A stretch of 64,000 nucleotides of DNA from Sphingomicrobium arenosum (GCF_026157085.1 NZ_JANPVN010000001.1:496001-560000); one strand, 5' to 3'. Positions 26,298-36,035 are shown, counted from the stretch's first letter. Translations and numbers: made by a program. The notes: generated by a model from the sequence alone, not told the origin.

Positions 26298-27490
26298 GCA
26301 AGGCCGTTGCCGGGACCATCCTCGACCTCGTCAGCGACCAGGTCGTCCGCGTCGATCCGGACGGGAAGTATGACTTCCCGATCCATATCATCTCGCACCA
26401 ATTGCCCGATATGTTGTCGGTCGCCGATGGCGTTCGGATGGTCGGGCGGGTGCGCAAGGTGCGGGAGCGGATCGCGGAGCCGGTCGACCGCGATGGCCTG
26501 TCTTTCGAACCGCTGCCTTTCTATCAGGGATTGCGCGCCTTCCTGACGACCTTCCCCGGCCTGCTCGTCGCGATCTGGAAGGCTTCGGGGTCGGGCCATG
26601 CCGCGCTTGTGCGACTGCCCTCGACCATCGGACTGCTCTACGCGCTGTGCATGATCGTGCGGCGGCGGCCCTATGGGGTCCAGCTGATCGGCGATGCGGC
26701 CGAACTGTCGCGCGTGAAAACGCTGCCGACCAGCAGTCGCCTCGCGCTGCGGCTCCTGTCGGCGATGACCCGGTTGGTCGTCGCGCGCGCCAGCACGGCG
26801 GCCTATGTGACCGACGCCTCGTTGCAATGCGAATATCCGGCGCGTGAGGTGCCGACGTTTGCATTTTCCAACATCAACCTTCCGGGGGATCGTTGCGCTG
26901 CGCAGGTCCGTACCTTCGACGGTGGGCGATTGCGGCTGTCGTTCGTCGGCACCTTGGAATTCGATTACAAGGGGCTGGGCGACCTGCTGGATGCGATGGC
27001 GATCCTCAAGGAGTGCGGGGTCGACGTGCATCTCGACATCATGGGCGAGGGCGTGCTGCGCGAGCGCTTCGAACAGCAGGCCACTGCGCTCGGACTGACG
27101 TCGGTCCACTTTCATGGGCGCGTCCCGCAGGCAGAGGTGCTCGAAAGGCACCGGGCCAATCATGTGTTCGTGCTGCCATCCTATACGGAGGGCCTGCCGC
27201 GCGCGCTGATCGAGGCGATGGCGCAGGGAATGCCGGCGGTAGCGACCGATGTGGCGGGCAATGGCGAATTGCTCGACCCGCACTTCATCGTGCCGGTGCG
27301 CGAACCCGAGGCCATCGCGCAGCGGCTGCGACAGCTGGCCGAAACGCCCACCCTGTTCGCAGAGCAGGCCGCGCGCAATCTCGCGAGAGCGGGCGATTTC
27401 GTGGAAAGCCGGATTGCACCGCTGCGCCGCGATTTCTATGCGACGATCATACAGCAGCATGACGCGTCGAGACGAGGAGACCGGGGCTGA
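26294..27490 (+). CDS. glycosyltransferase (GT4-like)
   Basis: This 398-residue protein has a diverged N-terminal domain and a clear GT4 C-terminal domain: LRLSFVGTLEFDYKGLGDLL, VDVHLDIMGEG and NHVFVLPSYTEGLPRALIEAMAQGMPAVATD. The start at 26294 gives an ATGA overlap with the preceding gene; longer frames upstream are shadow sequence. It is one of three consecutive glycosyltransferases that, with PglC, suggest at least a tetrasaccharide repeat unit, unless one enzyme acts twice or elsewhere. Confidence 0.82.
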   Translation: MSKAVAGTILDLVSDQVVRVDPDGKYDFPIHIISHQLPDMLSVADGVRMVGRVRKVRERIAEPVDRDGLSFEPLPFYQGLRAFLTTFPGLLVAIWKASGSGHAALVRLPSTIGLLYALCMIVRRRPYGVQLIGDAAELSRVKTLPTSSRLALRLLSAMTRLVVARASTAAYVTDASLQCEYPAREVPTFAFSNINLPGDRCAAQVRTFDGGRLRLSFVGTLEFDYKGLGDLLDAMAILKECGVDVHLDIMGEGVLRERFEQQATALGLTSVHFHGRVPQAEVLERHRANHVFVLPSYTEGLPRALIEAMAQGMPAVATDVAGNGELLDPHFIVPVREPEAIAQRLRQLAETPTLFAEQAARNLARAGDFVESRIAPLRRDFYATIIQQHDASRRGDRG

Positions 27491-28641
27491 TGAAAGTCCT
27501 CCAGCTCATCAAGACCACGCGAGGAGCGACCTGGGCGCTACGCCAGGTGCGCGAGCTCGTGAAGCTTGGCCATGACATCCACGTCGCCTTGCCCGACGAG
27601 GACGGCCATGCGCAGGCCTATCGCGATGTCGGCGCGAGCGTGCATGTCCTGCCGGTCGACGTCGCGCATGATCGCAACCCGTTGAACATGGTGCGCCGTG
27701 CGCTGGGACTGCGCCGCCTCGTGAAGCGGCTGCGGCCCGACATCGTGCACAGCCATTTCCTCGGCATCACGCTGACGATGCGCCTCGGCCTGCGCGGTAT
27801 CGACGTGCCGCGCCTGTTCCAGGTGCCGGGGATCCTTCATCTCGAACGCGGGCTGACGCGGATCGGAGAGAAGGTCATCGCCACCAAGCGCGACTATTGG
27901 GCGGCGAGCTGCGCGCTGACCCGCCGTATCTACGAAGGGCAGGGGATCGCGCCCGAGCGCGTAGGGCTGGCCTATTATCCGACCGATTTCGCGGGCGTGG
28001 AGCCGCGAAAGGGCACGGGGGCGTTGCACGAGGAGCTGGGGCTGGATTCCGACACACGGCTCATCGGAATGGTCGCTTATGCCTATGCGCCCAAGAAATG
28101 GCTCGGCTACGAGCGCGGGATCAAGGGGCATGAGGACCTCATCGACGCGATCGCGATCCTGCGCGAGCGTGGGCACAAGGTGCATGGGGTGTTCGTCGGC
28201 GGCGCGTGGGTCGGCGCCGAGCAGTATTTCGAGGACATCAAAGCCTATGGCGCGGCGAAACTCGGTGCGCACGGGAGCTTCCTCGGCACGCGCCACGACG
28301 TCGCCGACCTTTATCCCGACATCGCCGTGGCGGTGCATCCCTCGCATAGCGAAAACCTGGGCGGCGCGGTCGAATCGCTCGCGCTCGGGCGCCCGACGGT
28401 AGCGACCGATATCGGCGGCTTTGCCGATGTGGTGGTACCGGGCGTGACAGGTTGGCTGGCGCGCGCCAAGGACCCGGCAGACCTTGCCGACAAGATCGAG
28501 CAGGCGCTGGGTGATCCGCGCGCCGAGGAAATGGCATTGGCCGGGCGCAACCTGGTAATCGAGAAGCTCGACAGCCCTCGCGCCGCTCGGCAATTGTCCG
28601 ATATCTACGAGGCGATCGGCAGGGGAGCGCCGCTGCCATGA
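27490..28641 (+). CDS. glycosyltransferase family 4
   Basis: This 383-residue GT-B enzyme has an N-terminal domain starting MKVLQLIKTTRGATWALRQV with HSHFLGITLTMRLG. Its C-terminal domain includes LIGMVAYAYAPKKW, HGVFVGGAW and VHPSHSENLGGAVESLALGRPTVATD, where the EN..GAVE..A stretch is the donor-phosphate region. Its ATG shares one base with the stop of the previous gene. The PKKW..RGIKGHEDLI segment resembles transferases that act early in repeat-unit assembly, but the sugar is not predictable. Confidence 0.85.
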   Translation: MKVLQLIKTTRGATWALRQVRELVKLGHDIHVALPDEDGHAQAYRDVGASVHVLPVDVAHDRNPLNMVRRALGLRRLVKRLRPDIVHSHFLGITLTMRLGLRGIDVPRLFQVPGILHLERGLTRIGEKVIATKRDYWAASCALTRRIYEGQGIAPERVGLAYYPTDFAGVEPRKGTGALHEELGLDSDTRLIGMVAYAYAPKKWLGYERGIKGHEDLIDAIAILRERGHKVHGVFVGGAWVGAEQYFEDIKAYGAAKLGAHGSFLGTRHDVADLYPDIAVAVHPSHSENLGGAVESLALGRPTVATDIGGFADVVVPGVTGWLARAKDPADLADKIEQALGDPRAEEMALAGRNLVIEKLDSPRAARQLSDIYEAIGRGAPLP

Positions 28642-29231
28642 AGCGCCTGATGGACATCGTCGGGGCGGGGTTGGGCCTGGTGTTGCTGGCGCCGCTGCTT
28701 CTGGTCATCGCGCTGCTCATCCTCGTCAGGATGGGGCGGCCGGTGTTTTTCACGCAGGTGCGTCCCGGGCAGGACGCTCGTCCCTTTCGGATGGTGAAAT
28801 TTCGCACCATGACCGATGCGCGCGGGAGCGACGGGGCGCCGCTTGCCGATGCCGATCGCCTCACCGGGCTGGGGCGTTTCATGCGCTCGACCAGCATCGA
28901 CGAGCTTCCCGAGCTGTGGAACGTCCTCAAGGGCGAGATGAGCCTTGTCGGGCCGCGCCCCCTCCTGATGGACTATGTGTCGCTATACAGCCCCGAACAG
29001 GCCCGACGCATGGAGGTGCGTCCGGGCGTGACCGGCTGGGCGCAAGTCAATGGGCGCAATGCCCTGTCGTGGGATGAGAAGTTCGCGCTCGACATATGGT
29101 ATGTCGACAACCGTTCGCTGCTTTTAGACGTGAAAATCCTGTTCATGACGGTGCGAAAGGTCGTCGGGCGCAGCGGAATCTCTGCCGAGGGCGAAGCCAC
29201 CATGTCACGATTCGAAGGGAGTGAACGATGA
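28638..29231 (+). CDS. initiating phosphoglycosyl transferase (PglC-like sugar transferase)
   Basis: This 197-residue monotopic enzyme starts with the short form of the bacterial sugar transferase domain, MKRLMDIVGAGLGLVLLAPL (re-entrant membrane helix). Hallmarks are MVKFRTMTDA with the charged pair region, STSIDELPELWNVLKGEMSLVGPRPLL with catalytic Asp-Glu, and RPGVTGWAQVNGRNALSW. It transfers a sugar-1-phosphate to undecaprenyl phosphate. Followed by PglD- and PglE-like genes, it most likely uses a UDP-diacetamido-trideoxy-hexose. It overlaps both neighbours by four bases. Confidence 0.9.
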   Translation: MKRLMDIVGAGLGLVLLAPLLLVIALLILVRMGRPVFFTQVRPGQDARPFRMVKFRTMTDARGSDGAPLADADRLTGLGRFMRSTSIDELPELWNVLKGEMSLVGPRPLLMDYVSLYSPEQARRMEVRPGVTGWAQVNGRNALSWDEKFALDIWYVDNRSLLLDVKILFMTVRKVVGRSGISAEGEATMSRFEGSER

Positions 29232-29869
29232 CCCGACTGATCGGAATCTATGGCGCCAGTGGCTTCGGGAAGGAAGTCTTGCCCCTCGTTCGCACCGCAG
29301 AGCAGGACGCATGCATCGTCTTTATCGACGACGGGGCCGCGGGAACGCGCATGGGCGGGCTGGACGTCCTGTCGTTCGATACGTTTGTCGGGGCCCCTGA
29401 AGCGGACAAGGCGGTCATCATCGCCATCGGGAACAGCAAGGTTCGCGAGAGCCTTTCGCAGCGCATGGTCGAGGCAGGAATTTCGCAGCTGGAAGCGCGC
29501 GCTCGCAATGCCGTGGTCATGGACGATGTCGAGCTGGGCGCCGGTGCCGTTCTCTGTCCCTTCGTGACGCTGACATCCAATATCACGGTGGGTAGGTCGT
29601 TCCATGCCAACATCTACAGCTACGTCGCCCATGATTGCGTGATCGGCGACTTCGTCACCTTTGCCCCGCGCGTGTCGTGCAACGGCAATGTGCACATCGG
29701 CGATCATGCCTATATCGGCACCGGCGCGATCCTCCGGCAAGGGACCCCTGACAATCCGTTGACGATCGGCGAGGGCGCCGTCGTCGGCATGGGCGCCATC
29801 GTCACCAAGCCCGTGCCGCCCGGCGTCACCGTGATCGGCAATCCCGCTCGTCCCCTGGAGAAAAAGTAA
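29228..29869 (+). CDS. sugar O/N-acyltransferase, PglD-like
   Basis: This 213-residue protein has an N-terminal Rossmann-like UDP-sugar domain (LIGIYGASGFGKEVLPLV) and a C-terminal left-handed beta helix of hexapeptide repeats (VELGAGAVLCPFVTL, IGDFVTFAPRVSCNGNVHIGDHAYIG, VVGMGAIVTKPVPPGV). The catalytic His of PglD-type enzymes is matched by SYVAHDCVIGD. In Campylobacter, PglD N-acetylates the C4 amino group of UDP-4-amino-sugar. Its place between the PglC- and PglE-like genes supports the same reaction here. Confidence 0.85.
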   Translation: MTRLIGIYGASGFGKEVLPLVRTAEQDACIVFIDDGAAGTRMGGLDVLSFDTFVGAPEADKAVIIAIGNSKVRESLSQRMVEAGISQLEARARNAVVMDDVELGAGAVLCPFVTLTSNITVGRSFHANIYSYVAHDCVIGDFVTFAPRVSCNGNVHIGDHAYIGTGAILRQGTPDNPLTIGEGAVVGMGAIVTKPVPPGVTVIGNPARPLEKK

Positions 29870-31072
29870 GTGCTCAACAGTCCCTTCGCCCCCTGGCCCA
29901 GTTTCACACAGGAGGAGGCCGATGCGGCCCATGCCGTACTCCTGTCGAACAAGGTCAACTACTGGACCGGCACCGAGGGGCGTGAATTCGAGAAGGAATT
30001 TGCGGCCTTCGCCGACAGCGCGCACGCGATCGCGCTCGGCAATGGCACGCTGGCGCTGGACCTCGCGCTGCACGGGCTCGGCATCGGGGCGCGCAACGGC
30101 GGCAAGGACACGGACGAGGTCATCGTCACCCCGCGCAGCTTCATCGCCTCGGTATCGAGCGTGGTGAATGCGGGCGCTCGGCCGGTATTCGCCGACGTCT
30201 ATCGCGACAGCGGCAACATCGAGGCCGACACGATCGCGCCGATGGTCACCGCGCAGACCCGTGCGGTCGTGCCGGTTCATCTGGCCGGTTTCCCGGTAGA
30301 GATGGACGCGCTCATGGCGCTCGCCGAAGAGCGCGGTTTCGCGGTGATCGAGGATTGCGCGCAGGCGCATGGCGGTCGCTACATGGGGCGTAGCCTCGGG
30401 TCGATCGGCCATGTCGGGGCCTGGTCCTTCTGCCAGGACAAGATCATGTCGACGGGCGGCGAGGGTGGCATGGTCACCTGCAACGACGAGACGCTGTGGC
30501 GCGCGATGTGGGCGCATAAGGATCATGGTAAGAGCTATGAGGCCGTCTACGAGCGCGAGCACGCGCCGGGCTTTCGCTGGCTGCACGAGAGCTTCGGCAC
30601 CAATTGGCGGCTGACCGAGATGCAGTCGGCGATCGGGCGGATCCAGCTTGGCCGAATGGCGGACTGGTCGGCGCGGCGGCGCGCTCTGGCCGAGACGATG
30701 ATCGAGGCGCTGCGCCCGGCGGTCGAGGCGGGGGTCCTGCGCGTGCCCCGCCCGGCGGAGCATAGCGAGCATGCCAATTACAAATTCTATGCCTATATCG
30801 AGCCGGATGCGCTGGCCGAGGGTTGGGACCGCGATCGCATCATTGGCGAGATCGTCGCTGGCGGCGTGCCCTGCTTTCAGGGCAGTTGCTCGGAAATCTA
30901 CCTCGAAAAAGCCTTCGAGGGGTCGGGCTATGCTCCGGCGGAACGACTGCCGGTCGCGCGCGAACTGGGCGAAACGAGCATCATGTGGCTGGTCCACCCG
31001 ACCATCACCGACGAGCAGATCGCCAAGGCTGCTGCTGTGAGCGCCGACGTGCTCGCCCGCGCTGTCCGCTAG
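29870..31072 (+). CDS. DegT/DnrJ/EryC1/StrS aminotransferase, PglE-like
   Basis: This 400-residue fold-type I PLP enzyme is of the sugar aminotransferase family. PLP lysine lies in WSFCQDKIMSTGGEGGMV; other family segments are ALGNGTLALDLALHGLGIG, VVPVHLAGFPVEMDAL and EDCAQAHGG. It should transaminate a 4-keto sugar nucleotide made by the PglF-like enzyme encoded just across the terminator. A GTG at 29870 directly follows the previous stop and has the ribosome site GGAGAAAAAG ahead. It is the last gene of the rightward operon. Confidence 0.88.
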   Translation: MLNSPFAPWPSFTQEEADAAHAVLLSNKVNYWTGTEGREFEKEFAAFADSAHAIALGNGTLALDLALHGLGIGARNGGKDTDEVIVTPRSFIASVSSVVNAGARPVFADVYRDSGNIEADTIAPMVTAQTRAVVPVHLAGFPVEMDALMALAEERGFAVIEDCAQAHGGRYMGRSLGSIGHVGAWSFCQDKIMSTGGEGGMVTCNDETLWRAMWAHKDHGKSYEAVYEREHAPGFRWLHESFGTNWRLTEMQSAIGRIQLGRMADWSARRRALAETMIEALRPAVEAGVLRVPRPAEHSEHANYKFYAYIEPDALAEGWDRDRIIGEIVAGGVPCFQGSCSEIYLEKAFEGSGYAPAERLPVARELGETSIMWLVHPTITDEQIAKAAAVSADVLARAVR

Positions 31073-31095
31073 CATATCTCGATCAGCTGAAACAA

Positions 31096-31132
31096 AAGAG
31101 CCCCCGGAGCCTCATGGCGCCGGGGGCTCTTT
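31096..31132. terminator. bidirectional rho-independent terminator
   Basis: AAAGAGCCCCCGG pairs perfectly with CCGGGGGCTCTTT across an 11-base loop. With the flanking A- and T-runs it can stop both the rightward polysaccharide operon (ending 31072) and the leftward pglF-wzc-wza block (ending 31155). Confidence 0.88.
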
Positions 31133-31154
31133 CGTACTGATTTCGTCGAGCTGC

Positions 31155-33116
31155 TCAGGCGACCTTCTGTTCGGGCGCCAGGTCTTGCGCGGCCTTGATC
31201 GCGGCACGGTCACCGAAGCCCGCGACACTGCGTTCGAGCACCGCGAGGATGGTCGCTTCGTCATGGTCGGCGATCGCGCGGCGCAGCCGCTCGACCTCGA
31301 GTTCGAGCTGTTCCCAAGCGACCATGTCCTCGGTCGCCTTGACGATGCGCTCGTGGCGGGTCGGCTGCGAGGTGGCGTCGATCAACAGCTCCTCGTAAAG
31401 CTTCTCGCCGGGGCGCAGCCCTGTTTCAATAATCTCGATGTCGCCCTGCGGATTGGTATGGTTGCGCACGGTGCAGCCGGCCAGTTCGACCATCGTATGG
31501 GCTAGATCGCCGATGCGCACCGGATCGCCCATGTCGAGCAGGAACACTTCGCCGCCCTCGGCCATGGCGCCCGACTGGATCACCAGCGATGCGGCTTCGG
31601 GAATTGTCATGAAATAGCGGGTCACCTCGCGGTGGGTGATAGTAATCGGCCCCCCTTCCGCGATCTGGCGCTTGAACTTGGGGACGACCGAGCCCGAGGA
31701 GCCGAGCACGTTGCCGAAGCGCACCGCCGACATGCGCGGCACGTCGTGATGCGCGGCGAGCCCCTGGACGATGAGTTCGCAAAAGCGCTTGGAGGCCCCC
31801 ATGACGTTGGTCGGGCGCACCGCCTTGTCGGTCGACACCAGCGTGAACTGCGCGCAGCCATTGCGATGTGCTTCGATCACTACGTTGAGGGTCGAGAAGA
31901 CGTTGTTGCGCACGCCTGCGACGATATTGGCTTCCATCAACGGCACATGCTTGTAGGCGGCGGCGTGGAAAACGCGGTCGGGGCGAAAACGTGCGAACAG
32001 GTCGGCGCAGGCCCGCGCATCGCTGACGTCGACGAGGCAGGGTTCGATGACGAGCTCGATGCCGGCCTTGGCAGCGGTCTCGCGCAGTTCCTGGTCGATG
32101 GCATAGAGCGCATATTCGGTCATCTCGACGATGATCAGGCGCGCGGGCTTCTGGGCGATGACCTGGCGGCACAATTCGCTGCCGATCGAGCCGCCGCCGC
32201 CAGTGATGAGCACCGTTTCGCCGCCGAGCGTGGCCATGAGGTCGGGGCAGGGGGCGACCTGTTCGCGGCCAAGGAGATCGTCGATCTCGATGGGCTTGAG
32301 GTCGCTCACCCGCACCGTGTCGTTGGCGATGTCGGCGATGCTGGGCAGCAGCTTGACGTTGCAGTTGGGCAGCACGCGATGCACCCGGGCGACGAGGTCG
32401 AGCCGGTCGGCGCGCGAGGCCGAACGCGAGGCGATGAACAGGCTGTCGATCGGCTGTTCGACGAGTACGTCCTCGAGATCCACGGCATTCCAGACATGGC
32501 CGCCGTCGACCTCGCGGCCGCCGACCTTGTCGTGATGGTCGATGAAGCCGACGAGCCGCATGTCGGGATCGTGGCGCACCGAGCTGGCGACCTGACGCCC
32601 GGTCGGGCCGACGCCGTAAATGAGCACCCGGCTGCGCGACCGCGCGCCCGGCGCGGGGCCGTCGGCATGAAGGAGCAGGTGCGCGATGGTGATCCGCCCG
32701 ATGACCAGCAACACGAAGAGGACGAGCGGCTGGATGACGCCGAGCGTGCGCGGAATATCCTCGGGCGCGGTCACGACGAGGACGCAGCTCAACACCACGG
32801 CCATGGTCAGGGTGACGCGCGCGAGGCGTTCGAGGCTGGCCCAGCCGAAATAGCGCATCATCACGCGATAGACGCGCTGGTGATAGGCGAGGGCGGACCA
32901 GACGAAGATGGAGAGCGCGCTCATCAGGATGAAGGCGCCCGCATTGGTTACAGGTTCGCCGATGCGCAGCAGATAGGCGAGCGCGGTGGCGAGGACGCAG
33001 GCGATGAGGTCGGCGACGACCACCATCGAGAGCCGCACTGCGCCGGGCAGGGCGACAAGGTTTAGGAGATAAGCGCGGAAGCGATCGACGGCGTGGTTGG
33101 ACAGACGCTTTACCAT
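31155..33116 (-). CDS. UDP-sugar 4,6-dehydratase, PglF/WbpM-like membrane protein
   Basis: This 653-residue protein has four N-terminal membrane helices, a CoA/Rossmann-like regulatory domain (RVLIYGVGPTGRQVASSV) and a C-terminal extended SDR domain (VLITGGGGSIGSELCRQV). The active-site stretch LVSTDKAVRPTNVMGASKR carries the TDK variation of this subfamily. These enzymes convert UDP-GlcNAc to UDP-4-keto-6-deoxy-GlcNAc, the first step to bacillosamine-type or fucosamine sugars. Partners PglE, PglD and PglC are encoded convergently. Five bases separate it from wzc upstream. Confidence 0.92.
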   Translation of the reverse strand: MVKRLSNHAVDRFRAYLLNLVALPGAVRLSMVVVADLIACVLATALAYLLRIGEPVTNAGAFILMSALSIFVWSALAYHQRVYRVMMRYFGWASLERLARVTLTMAVVLSCVLVVTAPEDIPRTLGVIQPLVLFVLLVIGRITIAHLLLHADGPAPGARSRSRVLIYGVGPTGRQVASSVRHDPDMRLVGFIDHHDKVGGREVDGGHVWNAVDLEDVLVEQPIDSLFIASRSASRADRLDLVARVHRVLPNCNVKLLPSIADIANDTVRVSDLKPIEIDDLLGREQVAPCPDLMATLGGETVLITGGGGSIGSELCRQVIAQKPARLIIVEMTEYALYAIDQELRETAAKAGIELVIEPCLVDVSDARACADLFARFRPDRVFHAAAYKHVPLMEANIVAGVRNNVFSTLNVVIEAHRNGCAQFTLVSTDKAVRPTNVMGASKRFCELIVQGLAAHHDVPRMSAVRFGNVLGSSGSVVPKFKRQIAEGGPITITHREVTRYFMTIPEAASLVIQSGAMAEGGEVFLLDMGDPVRIGDLAHTMVELAGCTVRNHTNPQGDIEIIETGLRPGEKLYEELLIDATSQPTRHERIVKATEDMVAWEQLELEVERLRRAIADHDEATILAVLERSVAGFGDRAAIKAAQDLAPEQKVA

Positions 33117-33121
33117 GGTTC

Positions 33122-35320
33122 TCAGGCCGCCTTTCCGGCCGGGCCGTAGCCGTAGGAGCCATAGCCGTAGCGCTCGCCATAGCCGTAGCCATAGCCGTCG
33201 CGCTGTTCGTCGAACTTGGTCAGCAGCGCCCCGATGATGCAGGCGTTGACGGCATGAAGACGGTCAAGCGCTGCCCGGGCGGTGGCCGCCGGGGTGCGGT
33301 TGGATTCGACGATGAACAGCGTGCCTTCAGTGCAGCGCGCGATCAGCGGGGCGTCGGCGAGACCGAGGACCGGGGGACCGTCGATCACGACATGGTCGAA
33401 ATATTCCAGCGCTTCCTCGATCACCGCAGCCACGCCGCCGCCCGAGAGCAGCTGCGCCGGACGGGCGGGCGGGGTGCCGGCGAACATGACCGAGAGATTC
33501 TCGATCTCGCTGGCATGGACGAGTTCGGCGAATTGAGCGCGGCCTGCGAGATAGTCGCTCAGGCCGCGGTCGAGCGGCGCATTGATGAGGCTGTGCACCG
33601 AGGGCGAGCGCAGGTCGCCATCGACCAGCAGCACTTTTGCCCCGGTCGAGGCGAGGTCGCGCGCCAGCGACAGGGTCGAAGTCGACTTGCCCTCATATTG
33701 ACGGCTCGACGTGACGAACAGCGAGCGCGGCACCCCGGCTTCGGACGAGAATTTGATCGTCGTCAGCGCCGAATAATAGGACTCCGCAAGCGCGAGGCGC
33801 TTGTCGTCGGAAACCTTGCGACCCGGCACCGCGACCAGCTTGGGCGTCTGGCCAACCAAGGGCACGCCCAGTTTTTGCGACAGATCGTCGGGCGTAAGGC
33901 GGGCGCGGCGCAGCTGGTCGTACCAGAAAATGACCCCGACACAGATGACCGTGCCGACGAACAGCGACAGGATCATGTTCATGAGCGCATTGGGGCTCGA
34001 CGGGAATTGCGGCGCCTTGGCCTCGTCGACGATGGTGATGCGATTGGCGCTGGCGGCGCCGGCAACGCCGATTTCCTTGTAGCGCTGCAGGAGGCCATCG
34101 TAGAGTTCGCGGTTGGTGTCGATGTCACGCTGGATGATCTTGAGGCCGATTCCGCTCTGCTGCTCGTCGAGCACGGCGGATTTTGCGTTGGCGACCTGCG
34201 CACGCAGCGCCTGTTCCGCCGCCAGCGCCTGGCGATAATCATCCTGCAGATCAGCACCGATGGAGGTGCCGACGCGCGCCTGTTCGGTATCGATCTGGCG
34301 ATCGAATTCGGCGATCTGCTCCCGAAGCGCCTTCACCGCGGGATATTCGGGACCGAAGTCGCTTTCGAGCTTGCTCAGCTCAGCGCGGGTTTCGGCGCGC
34401 TGCGAGCGCAGCCTGTTGATGGTTTCGTTGCCAAGCGCCTCGGCAGCGGCACGGCCACCGCGATTGGCGCGGAAGATGGTCTCGGCCTGAACCCGTTCGG
34501 CAGTGGCCTGCGTCAGCGCCATATTGAGGCGCGCCAGCGTGGCGGCGTCGATGGTCGTCTCGCTGGCGTCGCCCGAGAGGCCATGCCCCGCGACGAGGCC
34601 GTTGCGACGGGCATAATCGGCGGCCTGCTGCTCGCTTTCTTCGAGCTTGGCGCGCACTTCCTCAAGCCGTCCGGCAAGAAATTCGCGCGCCTTGGCGGTC
34701 GCCTCGAAGCGCTGCTCGAGGTCCATCTCGATATATTGTTCGGCGATCGCATTGGCGACCCGCGCGGCATCCTCGGGGTGACGCGCGGTGTAGCCGACGG
34801 TCACCATCGAGCTGTTGTTGACGGGGCGAACATCGAGGCCACCCATCACGCCCATGATCGCGGCATCACGGCGATCGTCGACGCTGAGTTCGTCGAGCGA
34901 GGCGGGATCGGCATCGGGGCCACCGAGGAAACGGGCGTCCTCTTCCAAGGCGAGCTCGTCGACCACCATCTCAGCGAGACGGCGGCTCTTGAGCAGCTCA
35001 TATTGGGTTTCGAAAAATTCCCAGTCGGTCGTGCGGTCGGCGCCGAGGCCCTCGACCTGCACCGCCTGCGCGGGTGCGCGTTCGATCTGGACGCTGACGC
35101 TCGAGCTGTACATGCGGGTCGCGGTCGCCGTCACGAGGAGGCCGATCGCCACGCTCGCGCCCATCACCGCGAGGATGAGATAGCGGTGGCGCCAGGCCAG
35201 CATGAAGAGGTCGATGAAGGGCGAGCCGACCTCGCTGCGCTCGTCGAAGCTGATCGGAATGCTCGGCTGGGCCGGGACGGTCCCGCGGCTCGGCTCGATC
35301 GTGGTGGGAAGCTGCGTCAT
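33122..35320 (-). CDS. Wzc-like polysaccharide co-polymerase / BY-kinase
   Basis: This 732-residue inner-membrane protein has a Wzz domain (first transmembrane segment about residue 50, long coiled-coil periplasmic part, second near 450) fused to a cytoplasmic bacterial tyrosine kinase. Walker A is SSRQYEGKST, Walker A' is VLLVDGDLRSP and Walker B is VVIDGPPVLG. The C-terminus is a Tyr/Gly cluster (YGYGYGERYGYGSYGYG), the expected autophosphorylation tail. It controls chain length and export with Wza, encoded 19 bases upstream in the same operon. Confidence 0.92.
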   Translation of the reverse strand: MTQLPTTIEPSRGTVPAQPSIPISFDERSEVGSPFIDLFMLAWRHRYLILAVMGASVAIGLLVTATATRMYSSSVSVQIERAPAQAVQVEGLGADRTTDWEFFETQYELLKSRRLAEMVVDELALEEDARFLGGPDADPASLDELSVDDRRDAAIMGVMGGLDVRPVNNSSMVTVGYTARHPEDAARVANAIAEQYIEMDLEQRFEATAKAREFLAGRLEEVRAKLEESEQQAADYARRNGLVAGHGLSGDASETTIDAATLARLNMALTQATAERVQAETIFRANRGGRAAAEALGNETINRLRSQRAETRAELSKLESDFGPEYPAVKALREQIAEFDRQIDTEQARVGTSIGADLQDDYRQALAAEQALRAQVANAKSAVLDEQQSGIGLKIIQRDIDTNRELYDGLLQRYKEIGVAGAASANRITIVDEAKAPQFPSSPNALMNMILSLFVGTVICVGVIFWYDQLRRARLTPDDLSQKLGVPLVGQTPKLVAVPGRKVSDDKRLALAESYYSALTTIKFSSEAGVPRSLFVTSSRQYEGKSTSTLSLARDLASTGAKVLLVDGDLRSPSVHSLINAPLDRGLSDYLAGRAQFAELVHASEIENLSVMFAGTPPARPAQLLSGGGVAAVIEEALEYFDHVVIDGPPVLGLADAPLIARCTEGTLFIVESNRTPAATARAALDRLHAVNACIIGALLTKFDEQRDGYGYGYGERYGYGSYGYGPAGKAA

Positions 35321-35339
35321 GTCGAGAGTACCGCTCTGG

Positions 35340-36035
35340 TCAGAAGATGGGGATGAAGCGCGAGAGGATCGGCGCCCCGCTCGCTTCGGTCAGGAACCGG
35401 CGCACGCCGCTTTCGCCGACGATCACGATGTCGTTGCCGAACACCTGTGGATCCTCGACCCGGCCCGAGCGAATTTCGTTGAGGTCGAACATGGCCGCCA
35501 TCTTCTGCCCCTCGATGGTGCGGAAAATGATAACCTTGTCGGGATCGGCGATCTTGTTGAGGCCGGCGGCCGTGGCGATGGCGCGCTGCAGCGTCATCGG
35601 GCCCGAGATCGGGTAGATGCCGGGCTTGGTGACGGCGCCATCGACGGTCACCGTATGCGCGCGCGCCTCGATCACGTTGACCGAGACCTGGGGGTCGCGA
35701 ATGTAGCGACCGCGCAGTTCATCGGCGATCAGCGCGGCCAGTTCGACCGGCGTCTTGCCGCCCGCCTGGACCGAACCGATCAGCGGCAGGAGGAAGTTGC
35801 CGGCGGCGTCGATCTGGCCCTTGCGCGCCATTTCGGGGGCGTTGAAGACGGCGATCTCGATCTCGTCGGTCGGGCCGAGGCGATATTCGACGATCCCGGC
35901 ATTCTGCTCGGTGGCATCGGGGAGCGGCAAGGTATCGGCGACGCGCACGACCTGCGAACTGCTGTCGAGACCGGGCGTGGAACTGCAAGCCGCCACCATC
36001 GCGGCCAGCGCCGCGACCATCACCTGCTTCAACAT
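35340..36035 (-). CDS. polysaccharide export outer-membrane lipoprotein (Wza-like)
   Basis: This 231-residue lipoprotein has its lipobox at MVAACSS and the Poly_export domain (YRLGPTDEIEIAVFNAPEM, GNFLLPLIGSVQAGG), followed by a SLBB domain (VTVDGAVTKPGIYPISGPMTLQRAIATAAGL). Shorter than E. coli Wza (379), it lacks additional SLBB repeats and the outer-membrane helix may be minimal. The ATG at 36035 follows GGGAGGG and gives a proper signal peptide; an upstream ATG at 36059 would not. It forms the outer channel for polymer export with Wzc. Confidence 0.88.
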   Translation of the reverse strand: MLKQVMVAALAAMVAACSSTPGLDSSSQVVRVADTLPLPDATEQNAGIVEYRLGPTDEIEIAVFNAPEMARKGQIDAAGNFLLPLIGSVQAGGKTPVELAALIADELRGRYIRDPQVSVNVIEARAHTVTVDGAVTKPGIYPISGPMTLQRAIATAAGLNKIADPDKVIIFRTIEGQKMAAMFDLNEIRSGRVEDPQVFGNDIVIVGESGVRRFLTEASGAPILSRFIPIF

